Source: Candidatus Omnitrophota bacterium (GTDB taxonomy: Bacteria; Hinthialibacterota; Hinthialibacteria; OLB16). Taken from it: a DNA stretch of 64,000 bases. The notes under the pieces are model-generated. The model made no database searches, was not told the DNA's origin, and was given only the letters and a program-made list of their open reading frames with translations. The position numbers were made by a program, and so were the translations under genes. This document shows positions 1 through 6,431 of this stretch, piece after piece. The stretch spans positions 17,707 to 81,706 of the forward strand of contig JACKFH010000014.1 in NCBI GenBank assembly GCA_020632575.1, read 5' to 3'. Positions within the stretch are counted from its first letter, which is position 1, and each line of letters begins with the position of its first letter.

Positions 1-1
1 G

Positions 2-2350
2 ATCGATCCTCTGACCGAACTCGACCCCGGCTTGGAGGGGTTCTTATTGAAACTGATGGATCCCGATGGAGATCCCTTCCTGCTCGCCGCGGGATTCGAT
101 GAGCGGGGTTGCCTCTATGCGGTGGGAGAGATTCTTCGGAAAGTTCGGATCACGGAGAAAGAGTTTCAGTTCTTCCCTCCCCTCGAGGTCAGAACGGCCC
201 CGGCATTCGAAGTCAGGGGGACGCAGTTCGAACAAAGCGGGGTGGCCATCAACAAAGGGAAGGCGCGGCCCTGGACAAACAAGGACCGTGAGCGAGTGAT
301 CCTCGACTACGCATTGGCCGGAGCCAATGTCTTCAGCACGGGTCCGGGAGAAATGTTCGATTTCATCAAATCATTTGGCCTGATGACCCAGGGAGGGTTT
401 GGGGCCAACACGGGTTCGGGTCCGCCCGAGTGGAATGCGAAGGAATCGATTGGCCGAACAGGGTATCTCTGCCTCTCCGTTCCGGAGGCCAAAGCGGCTC
501 AAATCGAACGATGCGAGAACCAGTTCAAGAACGGTCCCGAGTTCGATTTCATCAAGTTTCACGGGGGGGATGGGGGCGGTTGCGAATGCGATCTCTGCAA
601 TCCCTACGGTCTGACCTTTATCAAGACGGTGGAGGAGATGGCGAACGCGATCCACAAGTATCACCCGAAGACCCGGATTTATTTCACCAATCAAAAGTTC
701 GATGACGAAGACGATATCGCGATTTTCAAATATCTCCAGGAGAAACCTCGAGATTGGTTGTGGGCTTGGGGCTACGGACCCGGCTCGGATGCGATGGGTT
801 GGCAACCGGGGCATCGCCAGACCCACCGGATGGATCTATTCAGGCATCCCGGCATGGGGCCCTTCGCGCGTTACTGTCAGGAGATCCTCCACCAATTGCC
901 GCCTCAACAAGTGCTCGTCTTCTATAATGAGATCACCCACTGGAGGTATTCGCAGCACGGTTATATTCAGATGTACCCGCGGGCTGACCGGAACGGCGAT
1001 CTGCCGCCTCCTTGGAATCATTTCATCTATGAGCGACGCCCGGATCAGGCGATCACCATGGTGTACGACCGCCTCACCTTTTTCGCTTGGCCAAAATTCT
1101 ATTATTGGGTTTTTCATCAATTGCTTCCTTACGGTGTCGGGGATATCACCCACTCCAGCGGGCACCACGATCATTTTAACCAGTGGATGTGGCAACGGCT
1201 GCTTTGGGCGCCGCACACCCCGCTGCAGGATGTGGTCGATGAGTATTCCTTGACCTGGTTCGGGCGCGAGGCGGCGCCGATGATGGCTCAGGCGCTGTAC
1301 CAGCTGGAGGAGAATCTGGAGGAGGACCGAGAGCATCCGATCGACGAGAAACCGGGAATCGATCGGTATTACCGTCTCGTGAAATCGGCCGGAGAAAAAA
1401 TGCCGGCCCACCTGATGAAGGACAACTGGATCTGGCGGGAGCACATGGTGAAAGCCTCGCTCGATAAGCACATCAAACTCGATTACAAGCAACAGCATGA
1501 ACGTCAGAAAGAGATCGAGTCCATCATTCGAAAAGGTTTTGAGGATGGCAATCTGAATGCGGCAATCGCCAAAGCCCTGCTACTCGCGGCAACTCCCGAG
1601 CCGACCGAAGAGATGAGGGCGCTGCATGAGGAAGCACTTCGCTTGGGCAAGGAGAGCAATGAGATAATGGGTGTGCGAAACGAGGGTCTCTTCAACCTCA
1701 AACACGATTATGTCGGCCTCGGTTGGTACGAGCGCCAATTGAAAAAGGCGCAAGAACTCGAAGGGGACGCCAAGCGGGAGGCGCTGTGGCTGGTTGCCCA
1801 CTACGCGGACGCGGGCGAGGGGGGCTATTACGACAACTGCGGCACTTTCGATCCCTCGCCGAATCTGGTGAACGGTTACCCCTACGATCATGGACAACCC
1901 TTTGTCCCGATGATGCTCTCGGAAGCGAACACGCCTAGTCAGAAGTCGATGTGTTTCACCCAGGACGAGGAGGAGGGAGTTGCGTTCGAGTACCGTAACC
2001 TCGACCCCAACGCCGACTACCAGATCCGTTTCACCTTTGTCCGCCCCTGGTACCAGGAACGCTACAACATGCGGATGAATCAGAAATCGGAAACCATCTA
2101 TGCCGACGACCAAGTCCTCGCTCAAGAGTTGGAACTACCCCAAAGGGTCAGCGACTTCTTCACTTTCGACATCCCCAAAGAAGCAGTCCAGGACGGGACC
2201 CTCAAGATCCAATTCAAGAAAGCCGAGGGAGTCGCCGACGGCCCACGGGTGCTCCGTGAGATGTGGCGAAACTCGGGGGGTTGGGGGACGATCGTTTCGG
2301 AGGCGTGGCTGATGCGGAAGGACAAGTTGCCTTGGGCGGAAGGGAATTGA
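2..2350 (+). CDS. Partial carbohydrate-active protein, alpha-glucuronidase/hexosaminidase-like N-terminal region
   Basis: The frame is open to the left edge, so the 5' end lies outside the window. The visible part starts in a small alpha/beta domain of the kind that precedes the barrel in alpha-glucuronidase- and hexosaminidase-like enzymes (DPFLLAAGFDERGCLYAVGE, then RGTQFEQSGVAINKG). A TIM-barrel-like stretch follows, with KFHGGDGGGCECDLC and a conserved WLWAWGYGPGSDAMGW segment, then a helical region and a C-terminal beta-sandwich-like part (about residues 620-770). The CxCxxC cluster resembles the motif in DUF4838-type proteins. It is probably a glycoside hydrolase or binding protein acting on a plant or algal glycan. 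I cannot assign a substrate or catalytic pair. No signal peptide is visible because the start is missing. Confidence 0.7.
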   Translation: MDPLTELDPGLEGFLLKLMDPDGDPFLLAAGFDERGCLYAVGEILRKVRITEKEFQFFPPLEVRTAPAFEVRGTQFEQSGVAINKGKARPWTNKDRERVILDYALAGANVFSTGPGEMFDFIKSFGLMTQGGFGANTGSGPPEWNAKESIGRTGYLCLSVPEAKAAQIERCENQFKNGPEFDFIKFHGGDGGGCECDLCNPYGLTFIKTVEEMANAIHKYHPKTRIYFTNQKFDDEDDIAIFKYLQEKPRDWLWAWGYGPGSDAMGWQPGHRQTHRMDLFRHPGMGPFARYCQEILHQLPPQQVLVFYNEITHWRYSQHGYIQMYPRADRNGDLPPPWNHFIYERRPDQAITMVYDRLTFFAWPKFYYWVFHQLLPYGVGDITHSSGHHDHFNQWMWQRLLWAPHTPLQDVVDEYSLTWFGREAAPMMAQALYQLEENLEEDREHPIDEKPGIDRYYRLVKSAGEKMPAHLMKDNWIWREHMVKASLDKHIKLDYKQQHERQKEIESIIRKGFEDGNLNAAIAKALLLAATPEPTEEMRALHEEALRLGKESNEIMGVRNEGLFNLKHDYVGLGWYERQLKKAQELEGDAKREALWLVAHYADAGEGGYYDNCGTFDPSPNLVNGYPYDHGQPFVPMMLSEANTPSQKSMCFTQDEEEGVAFEYRNLDPNADYQIRFTFVRPWYQERYNMRMNQKSETIYADDQVLAQELELPQRVSDFFTFDIPKEAVQDGTLKIQFKKAEGVADGPRVLREMWRNSGGWGTIVSEAWLMRKDKLPWAEGN

Positions 2351-2386
2351 TTCTTTCGCTTTTCCGAAGATCCTCACCCAGCACCT

Positions 2387-2545
2387 GGTTCGAGAATCCC
2401 TTCTCGAACCCACTTCCGCACGAATCCCTGCGTGCCATCGCTCCCAGGGGATTCGAATCGGGGGTTGAACCGGTCGGGTCTATTCCGCGGGAAAGGATTC
2501 CTGCTCAAGTCGCGCCGAGAAAGGAATCTCGGCGCAGGCGGTTTC
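2387..2545 (+). repeat. RE1 element, copy A (four tandem hairpins)
   Basis: Four consecutive inverted repeats lie at 2387-2410 (GGTTCGAGA arms), 2418-2435 (GCACG), 2487-2504 (GCGGGAA with TTCCTGC) and 2512-2535 (GCGCCGAGA). The first two loops read ATCCC and the last two read AGGA or AAGGAA, so the unit is roughly mirror-symmetric. The same four hairpins in the same order recur at 3722-3870 and, inverted, at 12115-12263. No coding potential is seen. Confidence 0.85.
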
Positions 2546-2579
2546 GCGCGATCATCTATATCACAATAACAACTCAATA

Positions 2580-2762
2580 GGTGTCATTTCGACCGAAGGG
2601 AGAAATCTGTCGGGTAAGACCCACTTTATCGTTCACAAAAAGTTGAGAAGGGGGCCGAGAACCTTGAGTTGGGTTGACAGCGAATCGAAAGAATTTCGGC
2701 ATCGATCAGATTCCTGCCTTCGCAGGAATGACACGGATGGAAGTCCGCAAAGAAGACAAGGT
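2580..2762 (+). repeat. RE2 MITE-like element, copy A
   Basis: This is one of three copies of a roughly 180 bp element with terminal inverted repeats reading GGTGTCATTTCGACC at the left and an inverted GGAATGACACC-type end at the right (inner boundary about 2734). The tail GAAGTCC...GAAGAAGACAAGG extends the similarity to 2762. The right inverted arm here is replaced by a perfect TTCCTGC-CTTC-GCAGGAA hairpin. There is no ORF inside, so it would be a non-autonomous element. Confidence 0.8.
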
Positions 2763-2793
2763 TTACTGTGCTGGTCCCGGGGCCACAGCGCCA

Positions 2794-3411
2794 TCATGAT
2801 TGGCTGCGGCGAAGGCGGTAAAAGCGAGGCTGTGCTTTCCGCACAAAACGGGGCGCCCTGGCCAAATCGAAGGCTTCCTCGTCGGTGATCCTCCATCCGC
2901 TATAAGCTTGTTCAATCTCCTCCCGACCGATTCCTCGTGGCAGGGGTCCTCTGCGACCCGGTAAGAACGCGTACATTAGAAGCGTGGCGTCCTCGGTAGC
3001 CACCGCCGTGACCTCACGGCCTACTGCCCGCACTTGCTCGGCCGGGAGACCATGTACGACGCCAAAGTCCAGGATGAGCCGAAATCCCGGGGCGATGCCC
3101 GCGGCCGTGAGCGCCGTTACGCTCCCTTCGACGAATCGAACCTCCGCGCCGGCTCCGCGTGCGCGTTCGCGGGCGATGCGCACCGCCTTCGGCACGAGGT
3201 CGATGCCGGTTACTTCCCACCCGCGTTGAGCCAGGCGAACCGACCAGAATCCGGTCCCGCATCCGAGATCAAGCGTGCGTCCATAGGGCGGTTCTCGACC
3301 GGTCTCTTCTCGCTCAAGAAGCGCGACGGCCTGTTGGCCTATCGGAAGTGACGGCATCCGCTCCCATGGTGTTAAGCCGACCAGATACTGGAATTTATAG
3401 AAAAGGCTCAC
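2794..3411 (-). CDS. Class I SAM-dependent methyltransferase
   Basis: A 205-residue protein with a typical Rossmann methyltransferase core. The SAM-binding motif I is LDLGCGTGFW at residues 47-56, the acidic residue after strand beta-2 is in VTGID, and a motif II/III-like region reads FRLILDFGVVHGL. It starts with GTG, preceded by a GGGAGA Shine-Dalgarno at a spacing of five. The substrate is unknown. The size and the DFGVVHGL segment resemble small-molecule methyltransferases of the thiopurine/tellurite-resistance kind, but this is only a fold-level guess. The gene stands alone between repeat elements RE2 A and RE2 B. By eye its codon choice is richer in GCG, CGC and GGC than its neighbours, which fits recent acquisition. 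Confidence 0.8.
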   Translation of the reverse strand: MSLFYKFQYLVGLTPWERMPSLPIGQQAVALLEREETGREPPYGRTLDLGCGTGFWSVRLAQRGWEVTGIDLVPKAVRIARERARGAGAEVRFVEGSVTALTAAGIAPGFRLILDFGVVHGLPAEQVRAVGREVTAVATEDATLLMYAFLPGRRGPLPRGIGREEIEQAYSGWRITDEEAFDLARAPRFVRKAQPRFYRLRRSQS

Positions 3412-3532
3412 TCAATCTCCCGGTAATGCCTTGGCGGCTAACAATGTCATATCGTTTCTTCATAACACCTTTGGGCCGGAAAATCACGGGACACGCCGGT
3501 TCGAGAATCTGCTCTCCCACAAAACTCGATAA

Positions 3533-3713
3533 GTGTCATTTCGACCAAGGGGAGAAATCTGTCGGGTGAGACCCGCTTTATCATTCCAACAAACTGAGGA
3601 GGGGGGCAAGAACCTCCACTTGTGTTGATCGCAAATCGAAAGGTTTCGGCGTCGATCAGATTCCTCCCATTCGGTCGGAATGACACCTATTGAAGTCCTC
3701 GAAGAAGACAAGG
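3533..3713 (+). repeat. RE2 MITE-like element, copy B
   Basis: The left end GTGTCATTTCGACCAAGG at 3533 pairs with the right inverted end GGTCGGAATGACACC that finishes at 3687. Similarity to the other copies continues to 3713. It has the same orientation as copy A, so the methyltransferase gene lies between two direct copies. Just before it, at about 3498, is a truncated piece of the first RE1 hairpin (GGTTCGAGAATC). Confidence 0.85.
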
Positions 3714-3721
3714 TGCGGGCT

Positions 3722-3890
3722 GGTTCGAGAATCCCTTCTCGAACCCACTTCCGCACGAATCCCTTCGTGCCATCGCCCACCGGAGATCTGAATCGGAGGA
3801 TTAACCTGTCGGGTCTATTCCGCAGGAAGGGATTCCTGCTCAAGTTGCGCCGAGAAAGGAATCTCGGCGCAGGCGGTTCCGCGCGAGCAC
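3722..3890 (+). repeat. RE1 element, copy B (four tandem hairpins)
   Basis: The hairpins are near-perfect: 3722-3745 (GGTTCGAGA/TCTCGAACC), 3753-3770 (GCACGAA-TCCC-TTCGTGC), 3822-3839 (GCAGGAA-GGGA-TTCCTGC) and 3847-3870 (GCGCCGAGA/TCTCGGCGC). The middle loops are exact complements of each other (TCCC and GGGA). It has the same orientation as copy A. Confidence 0.88.
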
Positions 3891-3914
3891 CCAATCCTAA
3901 CGAACACTTCGATA

Positions 3915-4095
3915 GGTGTCATTTCGACCAACGGGAGAAATCTGTCGGGTGAGACCCACCTTATCATTCACAAAAAGTTGAGAAGGGTGCCGTGAACCTC
4001 CATTCGGGTTGATTCCGAATCGAAAGTTTTCGGCATCGATCAGATTCCTCCTTACGTCGGAATGACACCTATTGAAGTTCTCGAAAAAGACAAGT
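3915..4095 (+). repeat. RE2 MITE-like element, copy C
   Basis: The terminal inverted repeats are GATAGGTGTCATTTCGAC and its counterpart GTCGGAATGACACCTATT, which ends at about 4073. Similarity runs on to 4095. The element abuts the broken edge of gene fragment 1 at about 4108, as if its insertion or recombination had truncated that copy. Confidence 0.85.
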
Positions 4096-4107
4096 TTAAG
4101 TTTCTCT

Positions 4108-4292
4108 GGAGGCAGCAGGCGGCGTAAACGAAATGGGTGAAAGCGTTCTTCTCGGATTTCTCGTACCGCCAGTGAGTGTGGATGGCGTAGTGATACATGC
4201 TGAGGAGCGTGGGGTCGGTCTCGTAGCGGATGAGGTGGTAGTCATTCATGAACGGCCATGTTGTCATCCGGCTGGTGGCCCGGCGAATCCGG
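4108..4292 (-). pseudogene. Fragment 1 of the (alpha/alpha)6-barrel hydrolase gene
   Basis: The minus strand encodes PDSPGHQPDDN and then, in another frame, MNDYHLIRYETDPTLLSMYH and YAIHTHWRYEKSEKNAFTHF. This matches the region of the 6432-8468 gene that reads PDSPGHQPDDNMAFMNYYHL and onward. An extra G (AACGGCCATG where the full gene has AACGCCATG) breaks the frame. At DNA level it is closer to fragment 2 (5130-5370) than to the full gene; both share, for example, TAAACGAAATGGGTG. It has no start and no end of its own and is a gene remnant. Confidence 0.85.
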
Positions 4293-4338
4293 CGGAAATG
4301 TCGGTTGGTTGCCCCTAAGGTCCACCAACCACAATGGA

Positions 4339-4629
4339 TCAGGCATCCATAGCGACCAATGGTCGGACCTGAAACTTCGGCCGTTCCGCCGACAAATCAT
4401 GAGTCGCTTGTAGATTGAGCCAGAACTCCGGCGTGGTTTTGAATGCTTGCGAAAGCAACCACGCGGTATTCGGGGTGACACCCCGTTTCCCCCTCACGAT
4501 CTCATTGATTCGCTGTACCGGAATTCCAATGTGGTCCGCGAGTGCCTTCTGGGTTAGACCCAGGGGTTCCAAGAATTCCTCCCGCAATATTTTTCCGGGA
4601 TGGGCCGCTATTCGATTGGATGGAATCAT
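4339..4629 (-). CDS. higA: HigA-type antitoxin, XRE-family helix-turn-helix
   Basis: A 96-residue antitoxin of the HigA/VapI family. It starts MIPSNRIAAHPGKILREEFL, the classic HigA N-terminus, followed by an HTH (LTQKALADHIGIPVQRINEI) and the family C-terminal motif FWLNLQATHDL. I chose the ATG at 4629 because AAAGGTGA lies six bases upstream; a longer start at 4647 is possible. It binds and neutralises the HigB toxin encoded immediately upstream and, as is known for the family, represses the operon. The toxin-first order is typical of higBA. Downstream, a GGTTGGT/ACCAACC inverted repeat (about 4303-4331) may form a stem but lacks a T-tract. Confidence 0.93.
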   Translation of the reverse strand: MIPSNRIAAHPGKILREEFLEPLGLTQKALADHIGIPVQRINEIVRGKRGVTPNTAWLLSQAFKTTPEFWLNLQATHDLSAERPKFQVRPLVAMDA

Positions 4630-4653
4630 TTGTTCACCTTTCGTCATTATCGG

Positions 4654-4944
4654 TTAGTGGTAATCGGTAATCCGCACATCATGGGCGCCCGAATCTTGCC
4701 ATCGGAAAATCACTCGCCATTGCGCATTGATCCGAATACTGTGAAATCCCTTAAGATCTCCCTTTAACGCCTCCAACCGATTTCCTGGCGGCGCGCGAAG
4801 ATCATCCAACGATTGCGCGGCATTCAGGACATCCAATTTGTTGAGCGCGCTTTCCAAGATTGATGGGGGAAAGCGCCGGACACGACTACCAGAAACCGCG
4901 TTATACAAATCGGACGTAGCGCGGTCTCCAAATGACGCAATCAT
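4654..4944 (-). CDS. higB: HigB-type toxin, RelE superfamily mRNA interferase
   Basis: A 96-residue protein with the HigB pattern: MIASFGDRATSDLYN near the start, LDDLRAPPGNRLEALKGD in the middle, and SIRINAQWRVIFRW near the end. Family members cleave mRNA on the ribosome. The gene overlaps no other and is followed after 24 bases by the preferred higA start, so the two are co-transcribed. No strong Shine-Dalgarno is seen before its ATG; the upstream sequence is A/T-rich. A short palindrome at 4959-4973 sits just upstream. The pair lies between two near-identical fragments of another gene. Confidence 0.92.
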   Translation of the reverse strand: MIASFGDRATSDLYNAVSGSRVRRFPPSILESALNKLDVLNAAQSLDDLRAPPGNRLEALKGDLKGFHSIRINAQWRVIFRWQDSGAHDVRITDYH

Positions 4945-4958
4945 GTTAATAGAATAAC

Positions 4959-4973
4959 GGATTCACGGAATCC
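4959..4973 (-). promoter_or_regulatory. Candidate higBA operator palindrome
   Basis: On the minus strand it reads GGATTC-CGT-GAATCC, a perfect 6-bp palindrome 14 bases upstream of the higB start. A possible -10 (TATTCT) follows immediately. The position fits HigA autoregulation, which is known for the family. The assignment is inferred from position only. Confidence 0.5.
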
Positions 4974-5129
4974 ATGCAAATGGTTACCCCACCCGAAACG
5001 GGGGCGATTCCGGCCAGTGTAAAATCGGAAGATTGGATTGCGAGCGTCGTCTGACTAATCCTCAGTGACAAGTGTCCACACTCTTTTAAGCGGAATATCG
5101 ACTCCTCCATCCGGTCCAGGTGAAAAAAT

Positions 5130-5370
5130 CTCCACCGCGTCCTCGAAACAGGAGAGCGGGGGCGAGAGGTCCTCCTCCCCCCACTGATCGCGGCGGGTCT
5201 TTCCGAGGCAGCAGGCGGCGTAAACGAAATGGGTGAAAGCGTTCTTCTCGGATCTCTCGTACTGCCAGTGGGTGTGGATGGCGTAATAGTACATGCTGAG
5301 GAGGGTGGGGTCGGTCTCGTAGTGGATGAGGTGGTAGTCATTCATAACCGCCATGTTGTCATCCGGCTGG
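5130..5370 (-). pseudogene. Fragment 2 of the (alpha/alpha)6-barrel hydrolase gene
   Basis: The minus strand reads QPDDNMAVMNDYHLIHYETD through YAACCLGKTRRDQWGEEDLS to LSCFEDAVEI in one frame. This corresponds to an internal stretch of the 6432-8468 gene. The similarity stops abruptly at both ends, and the flanking residues are unrelated. It shares roughly 160 bp with fragment 1 in the same orientation, so higBA lies between two direct repeats. An ORF of 118 codons runs through it (5055-5411), but I see no sign that it is a functional gene. Confidence 0.85.
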
Positions 5371-5419
5371 ACCCTCGGGTGCTGGTCTCGGAACTGCGAT
5401 TCCGGGACCAAGATTCGAC

Positions 5420-5503
5420 GGGAGTTGCACTCCTCATCTCCCTCACCCTCGGAGTCAAACTCCGGTCGAATTTCGCACGGGATTCATAAATCACGGGCGA
5501 GCA
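5420..5503 (+). repeat. RE5 direct repeat, copy a
   Basis: An approximately 84 bp unit made of GGGAGT...ACTCC, CGGAGT-CAA-ACTCCG and a GCACGGGATTCATAAATC block. It recurs with the same layout at 6306-6389. The two copies bracket the single gene at 5612-6196. Confidence 0.8.
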
Positions 5504-5611
5504 GCGTACTTGAGTCAATCCATCTTCAAAGTAGGAAGAGTTGCGAACGCCTACATTAAACCAGAGCGCGTTTTTCGCGTGATCGGGTTGGACAGCTTTA
5601 TCGGCCCGGTT

Positions 5612-6196
5612 TCACTTTCCCAGAAGCCGACGAAATAGCGATTTCTTTGGAGGCGTCGGCCTCGACAGCACCGCAAACTCGTTATTGACCAGGTGAGGAC
5701 TATCTTCGTCGTACTTGAACCCGACGAGCTGCTGGGCAACCATGACTGGTATATTGAATATGTAATCCACTTCCTCGGTGTCAGCGTCCTCGGATCGCTG
5801 CGCTTTCTCCATCTCATCTCGAATTTTGGGAAAGCACTCCGGCAAGTCACCGTCAACATCGAGGTGGCGTGGCCCTTTCTCGCTTTCGTGCGATATCCAC
5901 CATGCGCGTTTCCCGCTGGACCACATCTCTAAAGAACTGGCCATCATATATTCTGAAACCATGAACAGAAGCACATCTCGGGATTTCGACAGGACAGCGA
6001 GATCCTCGGGTCGCAAAAATGAACAGGGAACTTCGTCGTTGCACCAAATGACACGCCATCCGGTATCGAGGCGAGCCATCGAGATGGACGACTCTGGTCC
6101 TTCTTCGACCTCGCCGGTCGCAGACAACTCCAGATCTTTCAAAAACTGATCGGCCGCTTCTTCTCGAACCGCACACCAAGTGATAGAAAAGCCCAT
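5612..6196 (-). CDS. Conserved hypothetical protein, 194 residues
   Basis: The protein starts MGFSITWCAVREEAADQFLK, has no signal peptide or membrane segment, and ends in a basic tail (PPKKSLFRRLLGK). An excellent Shine-Dalgarno (AGAGGAGAA) precedes the ATG. The middle is acidic and Trp-rich (MWSSGKRAWWISHESEKGP). It resembles uncharacterised cytosolic proteins I have seen in scattered bacteria, with a WCAVxE start followed by LxLTGEVEExPES, but I cannot give a function. It is alone between two RE5 direct repeats, close to a toxin-antitoxin pair and gene fragments. That makes it accessory-gene-like; an immunity or defence role is conceivable but not shown. Confidence 0.8.
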   Translation of the reverse strand: MGFSITWCAVREEAADQFLKDLELSATGEVEEGPESSISMARLDTGWRVIWCNDEVPCSFLRPEDLAVLSKSRDVLLFMVSEYMMASSLEMWSSGKRAWWISHESEKGPRHLDVDGDLPECFPKIRDEMEKAQRSEDADTEEVDYIFNIPVMVAQQLVGFKYDEDSPHLVNNEFAVLSRPTPPKKSLFRRLLGK

Positions 6197-6305
6197 TTGA
6201 TTCTCCTCTTCTCAAGTCGAACAATGGTTATATGGTTTCCAAATATACCCGCTTTCGGGTCTTGCTTCCAGATAATATGCTACCATCAATTGCGACGCTG
6301 TTGCC

Positions 6306-6389
6306 GGGAGTCTGACTCCAATTCTCAACCCCCTCGGAGTACAACTCCGGTCGAAGAACGCACGGGATTCACAAATCCCACGCGAGCAC
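6306..6389 (+). repeat. RE5 direct repeat, copy b
   Basis: The second copy reads GGGAGTCTGACTCC, then CGGAGTACAACTCCG, then GCACGGGATTCACAAATCCC and GCGAGCA. Its inner hairpins (CGGAGT/ACTCCG and GGGATT/AATCCC) are intact. The orientation is the same as at 5420-5503. Confidence 0.8.
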
Positions 6390-6431
6390 CGGGGTCGGGA
6401 TGGGGTTTGGCAGGGCCGGTCATATAGTCCC

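Noticed and set aside
4946..5341. Minus-strand open frame of 131 codons (Thr/Pro/Ser-rich)
   Set aside because: It is the wrong frame of hydrolase fragment 2; the adjacent frame gives the recognisable protein sequence.
2387..6389. Integron-like cassette array with attC sites
   Set aside because: RE1 and RE5 hairpins lack the attC core sites (RYYYAAC/GTTRRRY), the repeats are of different families, and no tyrosine integrase is in the window.
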